The position numbers and the translations under genes are program-made. The notes below the pieces were generated by a model. That model saw nothing but the letters and a program-made list of their open reading frames with translations, was not told the DNA's origin and ran no database searches. Positions 44,932 to 51,586 of a stretch of DNA of 64,000 nucleotides are shown here, piece by piece. Every line of letters starts with the position of its first letter. The first letter of the stretch is position 1. The stretch is from a virus. Location of the stretch: IMG/VR virus record IMGVR_UViG_3300034101_003424, positions 28,767 through 92,766 of that record. The stretch is one strand, 5' to 3'.

Positions 44932-45137
44932 AACTTTATTTTTTGTGCTACATGATACCATACCTGTCTCCTTACTTGATCCGCCAATTTATTAGTAGTT
45001 AATTCAACCATTTGATTAGTTACTTTACCGGATACTTTCATTTCTATTTTATGCTCTACCATATTTCGGGTGTGCACTCTTAAATTCATCCATAATTTAT
45101 CACATGAAGATGCTGTTTGTTTCTGTACCTTTTTCAT
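44928..45137 (-). CDS. Array protein 11, 69 aa
   Basis: MKKVQKQTASSCDKLWMN start, KVTNQMVELTTNKLADQV middle, HVAQKIKL end. It has a single Cys. Confidence 0.73.
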   Translation of the reverse strand: MKKVQKQTASSCDKLWMNLRVHTRNMVEHKIEMKVSGKVTNQMVELTTNKLADQVRRQVWYHVAQKIKL

Positions 45138-45322
45138 AACTTCTTATTTTGTTTTAATTGAGCCCATACTTGCAAACATACCTGATCTCTGGGTTTCACC
45201 CACACTTGACTGTCTATTCTAGCTTCTACCTGGTCATTTACTTGACTCTTTGTTAAAATCCGTAGTAGATTTCTTAATCCAATATTCATTTTATAAGTTA
45301 TAGTATCATTTACAGTCTTCAT
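45134..45322 (-). CDS. Array protein 10, 62 aa
   Basis: MKTVNDTITYKMNIGLRN start, SQVNDQVEARIDSQVWVK middle, QLKQNKKL end. 4-base overlaps. Confidence 0.74.
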   Translation of the reverse strand: MKTVNDTITYKMNIGLRNLLRILTKSQVNDQVEARIDSQVWVKPRDQVCLQVWAQLKQNKKL

Positions 45323-45513
45323 AACTTCATGTTTTCTTTTACGTGAAAAGCTATTTGATTTGTTATTTCAGTTGTTGCTTGATATCTTAATTGAATTAGA
45401 TCCTTGATTAAATACCATACCTGAGTATTAATTTTATTACCTAGTTTTATTCTTAATTCACTTCTCAATTCACCACTTATTTTTTGGTATACTTGTTTCT
45501 TTACATTTATCAT
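45319..45513 (-). CDS. Array protein 9, 64 aa
   Basis: MINVKKQVYQKISGELRSEL start, NKINTQVWYLIKDLIQL middle, HVKENMKL end. 4-base overlaps. Confidence 0.74.
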   Translation of the reverse strand: MINVKKQVYQKISGELRSELRIKLGNKINTQVWYLIKDLIQLRYQATTEITNQIAFHVKENMKL

Positions 45514-45710
45514 AACTTCTTATTTTGTTTTACTTGAATACATAGTTGATCTTTCATTTGATCACTTATCTGTTCAATTACCGGATTTCTTACTACATTC
45601 CATACTCGATCTATTACGGAACTACTTGATAAATCCCATACTTTATTTCTTCCCGGATTAAGTACTTTACCTCTTACTTGATCCCATACCTTTCTTCTTT
45701 CACTTCTCAT
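45510..45710 (-). CDS. Array protein 8, 66 aa
   Basis: MRSERRKVWDQVRGKVLN start at 45710, NKVWDLSSSSVIDRVWNVV middle, CIQVKQNKKL end. Confidence 0.73.
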   Translation of the reverse strand: MRSERRKVWDQVRGKVLNPGRNKVWDLSSSSVIDRVWNVVRNPVIEQISDQMKDQLCIQVKQNKKL

Positions 45711-45904
45711 ACTTTTCTTATTGGCCATGATGCGTCTATGTTTTCCTGCACATCAATATATAATGAATCAAATATCTGTCCTCTTATTCTACTCCCTATT
45801 TTATCTTCTACCAAGTCCCTTACTTGATTACCTATAGTACTCCATACTGGACTTTTTACTATAATTCTTATTTCACTACTTACTTCATTTCGCACATTCT
45901 TCAT
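45707..45904 (-). CDS. Array protein 7, 65 aa
   Basis: MKNVRNEVSSEIRIIVKSP start, GNQVRDLVEDKIGSRIRGQ middle. The usual VQENI is followed by an extra DASWPIRKV before the stop, about 20 bases longer than other units. Confidence 0.73.
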   Translation of the reverse strand: MKNVRNEVSSEIRIIVKSPVWSTIGNQVRDLVEDKIGSRIRGQIFDSLYIDVQENIDASWPIRKV

Positions 45905-46065
45905 AACTTTATGTTTTCTTTTACTTGCTCCCACAATTGATTACTTACTTTATTACGTACTTGATTACGTACTTGATGATTTACTTCATGTCGTACGTTA
46001 TCCTCTACTCCATACCATACTTTATCACATACTTTATCACTTATTTTTTCACTTACATCCTTCAT
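45901..46065 (-). CDS. Array protein 6, 54 aa
   Basis: The clearest repeat: EVNHQVRNQVRNKVSNQLW is five perfect tetrads. MKDVSEKISDKVCDKVW start, VKENIKL end. Shares long DNA identity with unit 5 at both ends. Confidence 0.78.
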   Translation of the reverse strand: MKDVSEKISDKVCDKVWYGVEDNVRHEVNHQVRNQVRNKVSNQLWEQVKENIKL

Positions 46066-46226
46066 AACTTTATGTTTTCTTTTACTTGCTCCCATAATAG
46101 AATACGTACTTTATTTTTTACTTGACTCTGTACTTCCTTCGATACTTGGTTCCATACATCTTTCCATACTTTACTACTTATTTTACCACCTATTTTATCA
46201 CTTATTTTTTCACTTACATCCTTCAT
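46062..46226 (-). CDS. Array protein 5, 54 aa
   Basis: MKDVSEKISDKIGGKISSKV start, WNQVSKEVQSQVKNKVR middle, WEQVKENIKL end. Same length and ends as unit 6. Confidence 0.74.
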   Translation of the reverse strand: MKDVSEKISDKIGGKISSKVWKDVWNQVSKEVQSQVKNKVRILLWEQVKENIKL

Positions 46227-46387
46227 AACTTTACATTTTGTTTTACTTGAGCCGATTGTTGATTACATACTTGAATCCATACTTGATCGCTTATTTTCTT
46301 CCATACTTGATTCCACACTACATCATCTACTTGATGCAATACTTTACTTCCTATCTGCTGTCTTACTTTATTTCTCATATCCCTCAT
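46223..46387 (-). CDS. Array protein 4, 54 aa
   Basis: MRDMRNKVRQQIGSKVLHQV start, WNQVWKKISDQVWIQVCNQQ middle, VKQNVKL end. Starts 17 bases after unit 3 stops, as unit 3 is frameshifted. Confidence 0.73.
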   Translation of the reverse strand: MRDMRNKVRQQIGSKVLHQVDDVVWNQVWKKISDQVWIQVCNQQSAQVKQNVKL

Positions 46388-46403
46388 AACTTCACATTTT
46401 GTT

Positions 46404-46646
46404 TTATCTGTCCCTAAATTTGATTTGATAATTGGTCATGTTTATCCTCTCCAATTTGAATACATGCCTTACCTCATTACTTACTCTACCCTTTACTCTA
46501 TTACTTACTTGATTTCGTATTTGATTGCTTACTTGATCGCGTACTTGCTTACTTACTCGAGTCCATAATTTACTACTTGCTTTACTCCATGTTTGATTCA
46601 TAATATCTCTTACATGCTCTCTGACTTTGTTATCCACATTATTCAT
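46404..46646 (-). CDS. Array protein 3, 80 aa, frameshifted tail
   Basis: MNNVDNKVREHVRDIMNQT start and VSKQVRDQVSNQIRNQVSNR middle. Near the 3' end the frame is shifted, giving YQIKFRDR; the DNA after the stop still encodes the KQNVKL-type end in another frame. Confidence 0.73.
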   Translation of the reverse strand: MNNVDNKVREHVRDIMNQTWSKASSKLWTRVSKQVRDQVSNQIRNQVSNRVKGRVSNEVRHVFKLERINMTNYQIKFRDR

Positions 46647-46825
46647 AACTTCATATTTTGCTGTACCTGTTTAATTACTTGAAGTCCCAATTGATTCCAT
46701 GCTCGATTCCATACTTGAATACATACTTCATTACTTACTTCATCTTTATTTTTTATCTTCCCTCCTATTCCATTCCTTAGTCGCCTGGTTATTTTATCAT
46801 GTACTTCCTTATTTACATTCTTCAT
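46643..46825 (-). CDS. Array protein 2, 60 aa
   Basis: MKNVNKEVHDKITRRLRNG start, SNEVCIQVWNRAWNQLG middle, KQVQQNMKL end. 4-base overlaps. Confidence 0.74.
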   Translation of the reverse strand: MKNVNKEVHDKITRRLRNGIGGKIKNKDEVSNEVCIQVWNRAWNQLGLQVIKQVQQNMKL

Positions 46826-47010
46826 AACTTTACATTTTGCTGTACCTGTTTAATTACTTGAATCCATAATTGATCACTTGTCTGCTCAATTATTGGATCT
46901 CTTACTTTAATCCACACTTTATCTCCGACTAGATTCCCTATTTTACCGTCTGCTTGACTCACCATTTTACTTGCTATCCTCTCTCTTACTGTATTTTCTA
47001 CATTCTCCAT
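46822..47010 (-). CDS. Array protein 1 (first), 62 aa
   Basis: MENVENTVRERIASKMVSQA start, DKVWIKVRDPIIEQTSDQL middle, QVQQNVKL end. Just upstream, 47011-47035 still codes for a stray copy of the array tail (VKQNVKL) read through into this ATG, so an earlier unit was probably deleted. Confidence 0.74.
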   Translation of the reverse strand: MENVENTVRERIASKMVSQADGKIGNLVGDKVWIKVRDPIIEQTSDQLWIQVIKQVQQNVKL

Positions 47011-47086
47011 AACTTTACATTTTGTTTTACCTGGTTTTCTGAATATTTCGCGGGGACACTACATAATACATAATCCCAGTAATACA

Positions 47087-47233
47087 TCATTTAATCATAA
47101 TACAAACATACAACATTAAAATAACATATCCAAACATAATAACAATAACAATAAAAATAAAAACATTTACTCCATCATTTATACCATCATAAAATAAAAC
47201 ATCATTCATCATACATCTAACATCAATATACAT
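47087..47233 (-). CDS. Possible small membrane protein, 48 aa
   Basis: MYIDVRCMMNDVLFYDGIND then a membrane segment VFIFIVIVIMFGYVILML. INDGVN echoes HDGVNEGIH of the next ORF upstream. Very AT-rich; may be chance. Confidence 0.35.
   Translation of the reverse strand: MYIDVRCMMNDVLFYDGINDGVNVFIFIVIVIMFGYVILMLYVCIMIK
47103..47134 (-). promoter_or_regulatory. Candidate promoter of the array
   Basis: TTTG, 20 bases, TATGTTTG on the minus strand, about 90 bases before the first array ATG. Fits the host consensus but lies inside a possible small ORF. Confidence 0.4.
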
Positions 47234-47251
47234 TCCATCCTACTTTATTCC

Positions 47252-47398
47252 CTAATGTATTCCCTCATTTACTCCATCATGTACGGTATCATGTATGGCA
47301 TCATGTCCGGTATCATGTACGGTAACATCTATTCCATAAAGACATCCATATATCATAACATCATCTATAAAATCATCTATAAAGCATATCAGTAACAT
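47252..47398 (-). CDS. Possible tetrad-repeat small protein, 48 aa
   Basis: Contains TVHDTGHDAIHDTVHDGVNE, a four-residue repeat encoded by a 12-bp DNA repeat. Its period matches that of the array proteins, but the residues differ (H-D in place of N-Q). Confidence 0.4.
   Translation of the reverse strand: MLLICFIDDFIDDVMIYGCLYGIDVTVHDTGHDAIHDTVHDGVNEGIH
47276..47323. repeat. Four 12-bp tandem repeats
   Basis: ATCATGTACGGT and three near copies in a row. In one minus frame they encode M-I-P-Y tetrads, in another V-H-D-T tetrads. Confidence 0.75.
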
Positions 47399-47588
47399 AA
47401 AGAATATAAAATGTAATCCTAATCAACATGACTGTAACATGGAAAGATATGTGATAAATGAAAGAAAATGATATAAATAGAAAGGTCAAATCAATCACGT
47501 GTAGGAGTAGTACTGGAAATGACGTGCAAGTATCGGGAAAGGAGCAGCAAAAAATACGTTCTATGTAGTAAGTTAAATTGTAGTGCAT
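47373..47588 (-). CDS. Possible small membrane protein, 71 aa
   Basis: Very hydrophobic in its C-terminal two thirds (VIDLTFLFISFSFIYHISF). No promoter seen and overlaps another possible ORF, so the call is weak. Confidence 0.35.
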   Translation of the reverse strand: MHYNLTYYIERIFCCSFPDTCTSFPVLLLHVIDLTFLFISFSFIYHISFHVTVMLIRITFYILYVTDMLYR

Positions 47589-47766
47589 CTGGGTTAATAT
47601 GTGGATAAGTGGGGGGTTGTCAGGCGAATTTTTTCATCGAATGCCTTTATTTCGCACACAGTTGGCTTCTAATGAACTTTGGGCGGAACCCTTCGTCTAG
47701 TTCCACCCACCATGAGAAGATGCAGCAGAATGAACGCTACATGCCTAAAAATGGATTCTATGATGT
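47589..47766. other. G+C-richer island without clear gene
   Basis: About 180 bases with clearly higher G+C than the flanks. A plus-strand frame ends HHEKMQQNERYMPKNGFYDV (stop at 47768), protein-like but without a good start. GGGCGGAAC pairs with GTTCCACCC as a hairpin at 47680-47710. Confidence 0.35.
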
Positions 47767-47982
47767 CTAATTGGAAAGCATGTTGAACACATATTTAAAT
47801 CCATAATATAAGAGGGTTGGAGTGATTATTAGGATGAAAGATATGATGTATACCTGTTTGTCCGTTAGTTTAGATACCCAATGTTCGTTATTTTCTTCCA
47901 TTTTGTTTGATTTTTCCATCATTTGTGCATTTTTTAGACATTTTGTTGTGCATTTTTGATGATTAGTGATAAAAAATAGCAT
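47767..47982 (-). CDS. Small membrane protein, 71 aa
   Basis: Polar N-terminus and one membrane segment (VYIISFILIITPTLLYYGF). A start at one of the internal Met codons (MMEKSNKMEENN) is likelier than the first. Confidence 0.6.
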   Translation of the reverse strand: MLFFITNHQKCTTKCLKNAQMMEKSNKMEENNEHWVSKLTDKQVYIISFILIITPTLLYYGFKYVFNMLSN

Positions 47983-48142
47983 TGATTGTCAACATTTTAT
48001 GATTTTTTTGATCTTTTTGTGACTAGAGAGATAGAATAAAATGCATCTTTCTCATCTAATTGACATGTTTAAAATTGAAATACCATTGACAATCAATCAT
48101 TTACATTTTTTGTTGATCTTTTTGTGGCCGGGGAGATAGAAA
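47982..48142. repeat. Duplicated upstream region (two copies)
   Basis: The phrase TTGATCTTTTTGTG followed by GAGATAGAA occurs at about 48008-48036 and 48112-48140, each beside an ATTGACAATCAAT or its inverse. Probably a duplicated regulatory site. Confidence 0.55.
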
Positions 48143-48150
48143 CATAAAGA

Positions 48151-48178
48151 AAGGGGACTGGCTTTCGCCAGTCCCCTT
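48151..48178 (-). terminator. Rho-independent terminator
   Basis: Perfect 12-bp stem AAGGGGACTGGC with a 4-base loop; on the minus strand it is followed by TTCTTTATGTTT. Sits 14 bases after the stop at 48193. Confidence 0.85.
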
Positions 48179-48192
48179 CTCACATGCAACCA

Positions 48193-48378
48193 TTAACCAA
48201 GTATGTCTATGATACATGCGAGGGATAGAGCCATTCCGGAGAAGATTAACAATGCTCCTGGTACTTTCTTTTCCCAAACAGATGTTACTGTTCCTTTGTC
48301 GGCTAAGACTACTAAACCCATAATCATAAAGATAATGGCTACAATTGATAACGCAACTAAAACGGTTGTTGATAACAT
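48193..48378 (-). CDS. Small membrane protein, 61 aa
   Basis: Two membrane segments (VLVALSIVAIIFMIMGLVVLA and GALLIFSGMALSLACIIDIL) joined by a basic loop with WEKK. Holin-like size but no other support. Confidence 0.68.
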   Translation of the reverse strand: MLSTTVLVALSIVAIIFMIMGLVVLADKGTVTSVWEKKVPGALLIFSGMALSLACIIDILG

Positions 48379-48422
48379 TTTAAAAAGATTTAATGGTTAT
48401 GTTAAAATTAATTCATGTAATA

Positions 48423-48836
48423 TTAAAATGGTAAGTCGTCGTCGGATAGTACTGAGCTTGGCGCCGTAGTATTAACCGGTACTGTTATGGGATCATACTG
48501 GAATACATCGTCGAACTTATTCTCTTTAGGTGCAGGCTTTGGTTTTGCTGCGTAAGTTGATTGTCCTTTAGCTTCGTCCTTCTTGTAAGTGTCTATGCTA
48601 ATGGCGTGGGTCCGGAACTTATCCTCTTCTTTTACTTCCTTTAGTGGCCATGCGATAAGCGGTAGATATTTCTTCCCAGTCTTCTCGGACACATAGATGA
48701 ATTGAGCGACATCCGGATCCTTCATACACATCTCGAATAGGTCGGTAATGCATATACTCATACCAAAGCCTGTAGAATCTTTTGTTTGGATTAGTCTGCC
48801 GTTACCTACAAACTTTTTACTCTTCTGTTGTTCCAT
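48423..48836 (-). CDS. Phage protein with SSB-like acidic tail, 137 aa
   Basis: The last residues SVLSDDDLPF copy the acidic tip that bacterial single-strand-binding proteins use to recruit repair and replication partners. The N-terminal half (FVGNGRLIQTKDSTGFGMS) may be a small OB-like fold. A Pro/Lys-rich linker joins the two. Possibly an ssDNA-binding protein or a mimic of the SSB tail. Confidence 0.68.
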   Translation of the reverse strand: MEQQKSKKFVGNGRLIQTKDSTGFGMSICITDLFEMCMKDPDVAQFIYVSEKTGKKYLPLIAWPLKEVKEEDKFRTHAISIDTYKKDEAKGQSTYAAKPKPAPKENKFDDVFQYDPITVPVNTTAPSSVLSDDDLPF

Positions 48837-48845
48837 GTTAATTTA

Positions 48846-49154
48846 TTAATGGGTTGCACCCTGTTTGTTAATGTTTATAAATTCTGTGATCTGTTTGGCC
48901 ATGTTCAATGTAATCCATGGAAATAACTTACCGTTCTCTTCCATGCTTACTATGTTTATGTTACCGGTCGGATTGTGGACCATTGCCATGTACTCCATGT
49001 ATTGTTTATGAACCGGATTAAAGTCACCGGTTAAAACATACAATTCAACTCCGTCGGTTTGTAGTCGTTTACCGCAGTACCTAACTCCGTTCAACCTAAT
49101 GGAGAGTGCGTCGTTGAACCGTTCTTTAAATGTCTCCAAAGTCATCGTAAGCAT
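48846..49154 (-). CDS. Hypothetical protein, 102 aa
   Basis: Not recognised. An alpha-beta protein with VELYVLTGDFNPVHKQYM. Starts at 49154 or 49145 are possible. It overlaps the next gene upstream by about 20-30 bases. Confidence 0.7.
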   Translation of the reverse strand: MLTMTLETFKERFNDALSIRLNGVRYCGKRLQTDGVELYVLTGDFNPVHKQYMEYMAMVHNPTGNINIVSMEENGKLFPWITLNMAKQITEFININKQGATH

Positions 49155-49470
49155 CTTTTATGAATTGTTTACTTAGTACGTACATGTAGTGAGACTTAAA
49201 CGTTTCTTTTGCTACGCCGTATATTTCCTCCTGGCTTTTCCTTGCCTTTATATCTTTCTCTAGCTTCTGTACTTCCGGAGAGTAGGTATATGTCTTCTTC
49301 GTTACTTTCGTTACCGATATAAAGGAAGTAGATAACGTTTCTAAATTCTCTTCAGCCAGAGCCTCCTGTACTTCCTTCTTAAGTGCGTTCTCTTTTTCCT
49401 CTAACTCTTTCCGCTGTTGTATGAGTACTGCCGTTCTATTTAACAGCCGTTCTATTTTGGCATTTTCCAT
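49126..49470 (-). CDS. Coiled-coil phage protein, 114 aa
   Basis: A long coiled coil (ERLLNRTAVLIQQRKELEEK onward), then VTKKTYTYSPEVQKLEKDIK, which resembles Gp157-like or DUF-type siphovirus proteins. Start at 49470 is supported by the promoter at 49491. Confidence 0.72.
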   Translation of the reverse strand: MENAKIERLLNRTAVLIQQRKELEEKENALKKEVQEALAEENLETLSTSFISVTKVTKKTYTYSPEVQKLEKDIKARKSQEEIYGVAKETFKSHYMYVLSKQFIKDAYDDFGDI

Positions 49471-49490
49471 GTTGATCATTTTAATATGCT

Positions 49491-49499
49491 GCAAAGATA
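49491..49499 (-). promoter_or_regulatory. Host-type promoter -7 box TATCTTTGC
   Basis: Minus-strand TATCTTTGC 12-21 bases before possible starts. The stretch up to 49620 holds no gene; it has a GCGGGG at 49590 and GGCCCGGCGAAC-type G+C patches. Confidence 0.55.
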
Positions 49500-49620
49500 A
49501 TACATTCTTTTGATATATGCAAGCCCCGGCGAATATTTTTTTGCATATTTTTTTTGGGCTCTAATCCAAATGCGTTCCTTAATTTTCCGCGGGGCCATTT
49601 TTTCAGGCCCGGCGAACAAT

Positions 49621-50031
49621 TTATGCCGGTAGGGTTAATATACCTTTACATGATTTATAATATTTTCCCCTTTCAGAATCTATTTTTATCTCATAATTTA
49701 TCTGATCTATGAATTCTTTCATTTTTGGAACTTTTACATTTTCAGATACTTTTACCATGTAATCTAAAAATACTTTTGTATCTTCTTCCGTTTTCAATAA
49801 GAATGCTTGCATGTTCTTTTCATCATCTTCAAACAAGGGAAAGAAGAATACATTTGTATCATCTTCCGGATCCTCTATGAGTAGATAAGCAGTACATAAA
49901 TAATTGGAATCTGGAAATGTTTTAATAGATGTAATGACGTTATTGAATATTTCCATCTTATTATCTATGGACTCCCCTAATGATAATGAGTCTAATGATA
50001 TGAGATCCGTTGTATTTAATTTTTTAGACAT
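49621..50031 (-). CDS. Hypothetical protein, 136 aa
   Basis: Not recognised. Acidic alpha-beta protein (SNYLCTAYLLIEDPEDDTN) with a TDLISLDSLSLGES start. Confidence 0.72.
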   Translation of the reverse strand: MSKKLNTTDLISLDSLSLGESIDNKMEIFNNVITSIKTFPDSNYLCTAYLLIEDPEDDTNVFFFPLFEDDEKNMQAFLLKTEEDTKVFLDYMVKVSENVKVPKMKEFIDQINYEIKIDSERGKYYKSCKGILTLPA

Positions 50032-50045
50032 GTGTTGAAATGTTT

Positions 50046-50393
50046 TTAATTGGTTAATAAAAAGAACTTCACCGCCGAAAGTAAATCCGGGTAGGTCTTG
50101 TAGGTACCACCGTCAAATGTGTACCGTCTCTTCTTCGAGTTGTAGATTACTTCCCGTTCTTCCCCCCGGAACGACACGACCCTGTTGTTCCTTTGCGGTG
50201 CCACGAACATTAGCATGGTGTTGATGCCGTCTATTACATCTGTACTCCGGTCAACTATAACGTACTCGAACTCATCTTGATCAGGCAACAGGTTTTCAAA
50301 CAGAACAGTATTGTTTATCACGCAACTAATTTGTCTTTGACCATAAGATGAAAACACTCCTAAGAGTAAAAAGGTTGAAAGAATTAATCTCAT
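50046..50393 (-). CDS. Secreted hypothetical protein, 115 aa
   Basis: MRLILSTFLLLGVFSSYGQ is a Sec signal peptide of the Bacteroidota type, cleaved near YGQ. The mature domain is small and beta-rich (EREVIYNSKKRRYTFDGGTY). Codon use is G+C-richer than the neighbours (ACC, GTC, CGG), a sign of separate origin. Confidence 0.75.
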   Translation of the reverse strand: MRLILSTFLLLGVFSSYGQRQISCVINNTVLFENLLPDQDEFEYVIVDRSTDVIDGINTMLMFVAPQRNNRVVSFRGEEREVIYNSKKRRYTFDGGTYKTYPDLLSAVKFFLLTN

Positions 50394-50413
50394 ATAATTG
50401 ATTTGTTTGTTTT

Positions 50414-50572
50414 AAAAAGGAAGGTAGGTTAACCGGGGAGGTTAGGGCCCACCTTCTAAAATGCACCACTTAAACTTTGTTCTTTGTTCATAGCTTAATA
50501 AAAAGGAAGAAGGGATAATCGAGGAGACCAGAGCCCATCTTCTATATATACCACTTAAACTTTGCTCTTTAC
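50414..50572 (-). repeat. Two tandem hairpin elements, 73 bp each
   Basis: Copies at 50414-50487 and 50500-50572. Minus-strand order: CAAAGTTTAAGTGGT, spacer, a GAAGGTGGG...CCTACCTTC hairpin (GAAGATGGG...CCCTTCTTC in the other) and CTTTTT. They look like two small RNAs or terminators in a row after the epimerase gene. Confidence 0.6.
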
Positions 50573-51585
50573 ACACCGGTCTGTTCCATTATCTTCCGGT
50601 GCGTTATATTGTCTATAGAATCATACCATTGTAAAAACCGTTTGATCCCTTCTCTATATTTCACTTTAGGTTCGTAGCCTAGACTTTTCAGCGGGGCTAC
50701 ATCAGATGCAGTAAAGTATACATCTCCATCCTGCATCCGTTCTAAATTCCGCAGGGCTCCAATACCAATCTCCTCCTCCAGGACATCAATGAAATCTAAT
50801 ATCTTAATGCTCTCATTGCTACCAACATTATATAACATGTACTTGACATCCGTTTCATTTTTAATCACAATATTAATCCCATCAATAATATCATCAATGT
50901 AAGTAAATTCTCTAAACATCTCTCCATGATTATAAATGTTAATGGGAATGTTATTATGAATGTTATATGTAAATTTATAAACCATCATATCCGGTCTACC
51001 CCATGGACCATACACTGTAAAGAATCTAAGCCCTGTAGTACGCATGTTGAACAAATGACTATATACATGTGCCGTCAATTCATTCATCTTCTTAGTCGCT
51101 GCATAAAAGGATACCGGCCCATCCGTTCTATCATCTGTACTAAATGCCATATCCATGTTATCCCCCATTCCATATACACTTGAACTAGATGCATACACTA
51201 AATGCTTTACATCATATTTCTTACATGCTTCTATAATGTTTAAGAATCCCTGAACGTTTGATCGGGCAAATAGATCCGGATCTTTGACGCTGGCTCTAAC
51301 TCCTGCCTGGCCCGCGAGATTTACAACTAGGTCAAACTTATGCAGAGAGAAAATGATATCTACCTTCTTCTTATCTGCTATGTCTAAGTTGTAGTAGCCA
51401 ATGTCTAAGTTGTAGTAGCCAATGCCTTTAGATATCGGCAGGGTATTAAATCTCATGCTATTTAATAACTGGGTGTCGCTTCCATCAAAGAAGTCCACAC
51501 CTATCACTTTGTGGCATTGGGTTAACATAGAGTGTGCTAGATGACTGCCAATGAATCCTGCGACCCCTGTTATTAGTACTTTCAT
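50569..51585 (-). CDS. NAD-dependent nucleotide-sugar epimerase, 338 aa
   Basis: ITGVAGFIGSHLAHS (NAD-binding Rossmann motif), ASSSSVYGMG and Y-AATKK (catalytic Tyr and Lys), and LRFFTVYGPWGRPDM place it in the UDP-glucuronate or UDP-glucose 4-epimerase group. It may supply a sugar for the glycosyltransferases at 14.3-19.5 kb. A 21-bp tandem duplication gives GYYNLDIGYYNLDI near residue 60. Start at the ATG at 51585. Confidence 0.88.
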   Translation of the reverse strand: MKVLITGVAGFIGSHLAHSMLTQCHKVIGVDFFDGSDTQLLNSMRFNTLPISKGIGYYNLDIGYYNLDIADKKKVDIIFSLHKFDLVVNLAGQAGVRASVKDPDLFARSNVQGFLNIIEACKKYDVKHLVYASSSSVYGMGDNMDMAFSTDDRTDGPVSFYAATKKMNELTAHVYSHLFNMRTTGLRFFTVYGPWGRPDMMVYKFTYNIHNNIPINIYNHGEMFREFTYIDDIIDGINIVIKNETDVKYMLYNVGSNESIKILDFIDVLEEEIGIGALRNLERMQDGDVYFTASDVAPLKSLGYEPKVKYREGIKRFLQWYDSIDNITHRKIMEQTGV

Positions 51586-51586
51586 G

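Larger units (their letters stand above)
42945..47010 (-). repeat. Tandem array of 21 small paralogous genes
   Basis: Each unit is 165-260 bp and codes for a 54-85 aa protein. Starts are M-K/N-N-V/I...; ends are V-K-Q-N-x-K/R-L followed by TGA that overlaps the next ATG (TTATGAAG). The middle is a run of tetrads of the type V-x-N-Q, with frequent Trp. DNA identity is highest at the junctions and low in the middle. All units are on the minus strand with no promoter inside that I can see. Confidence 0.85.

Noticed and set aside
44401-46125. Plus-strand frames rich in ITYLITYL opposite the small-gene array
   Set aside because: They are the complement of the V-x-N-Q tetrads; the coupled ATGA junctions exist only on the minus strand.
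42945-47010. A CRISPR array as explanation for the repeats
   Set aside because: Units are 165-260 bp, not 60-70; the repeats are not identical and each unit is an open frame with start and stop.
40596-48378. Holin assignment for the small two-segment membrane proteins
   Set aside because: Several candidates exist (33248, 40596, 48193) and none is next to the endolysin; nothing in sequence singles one out.
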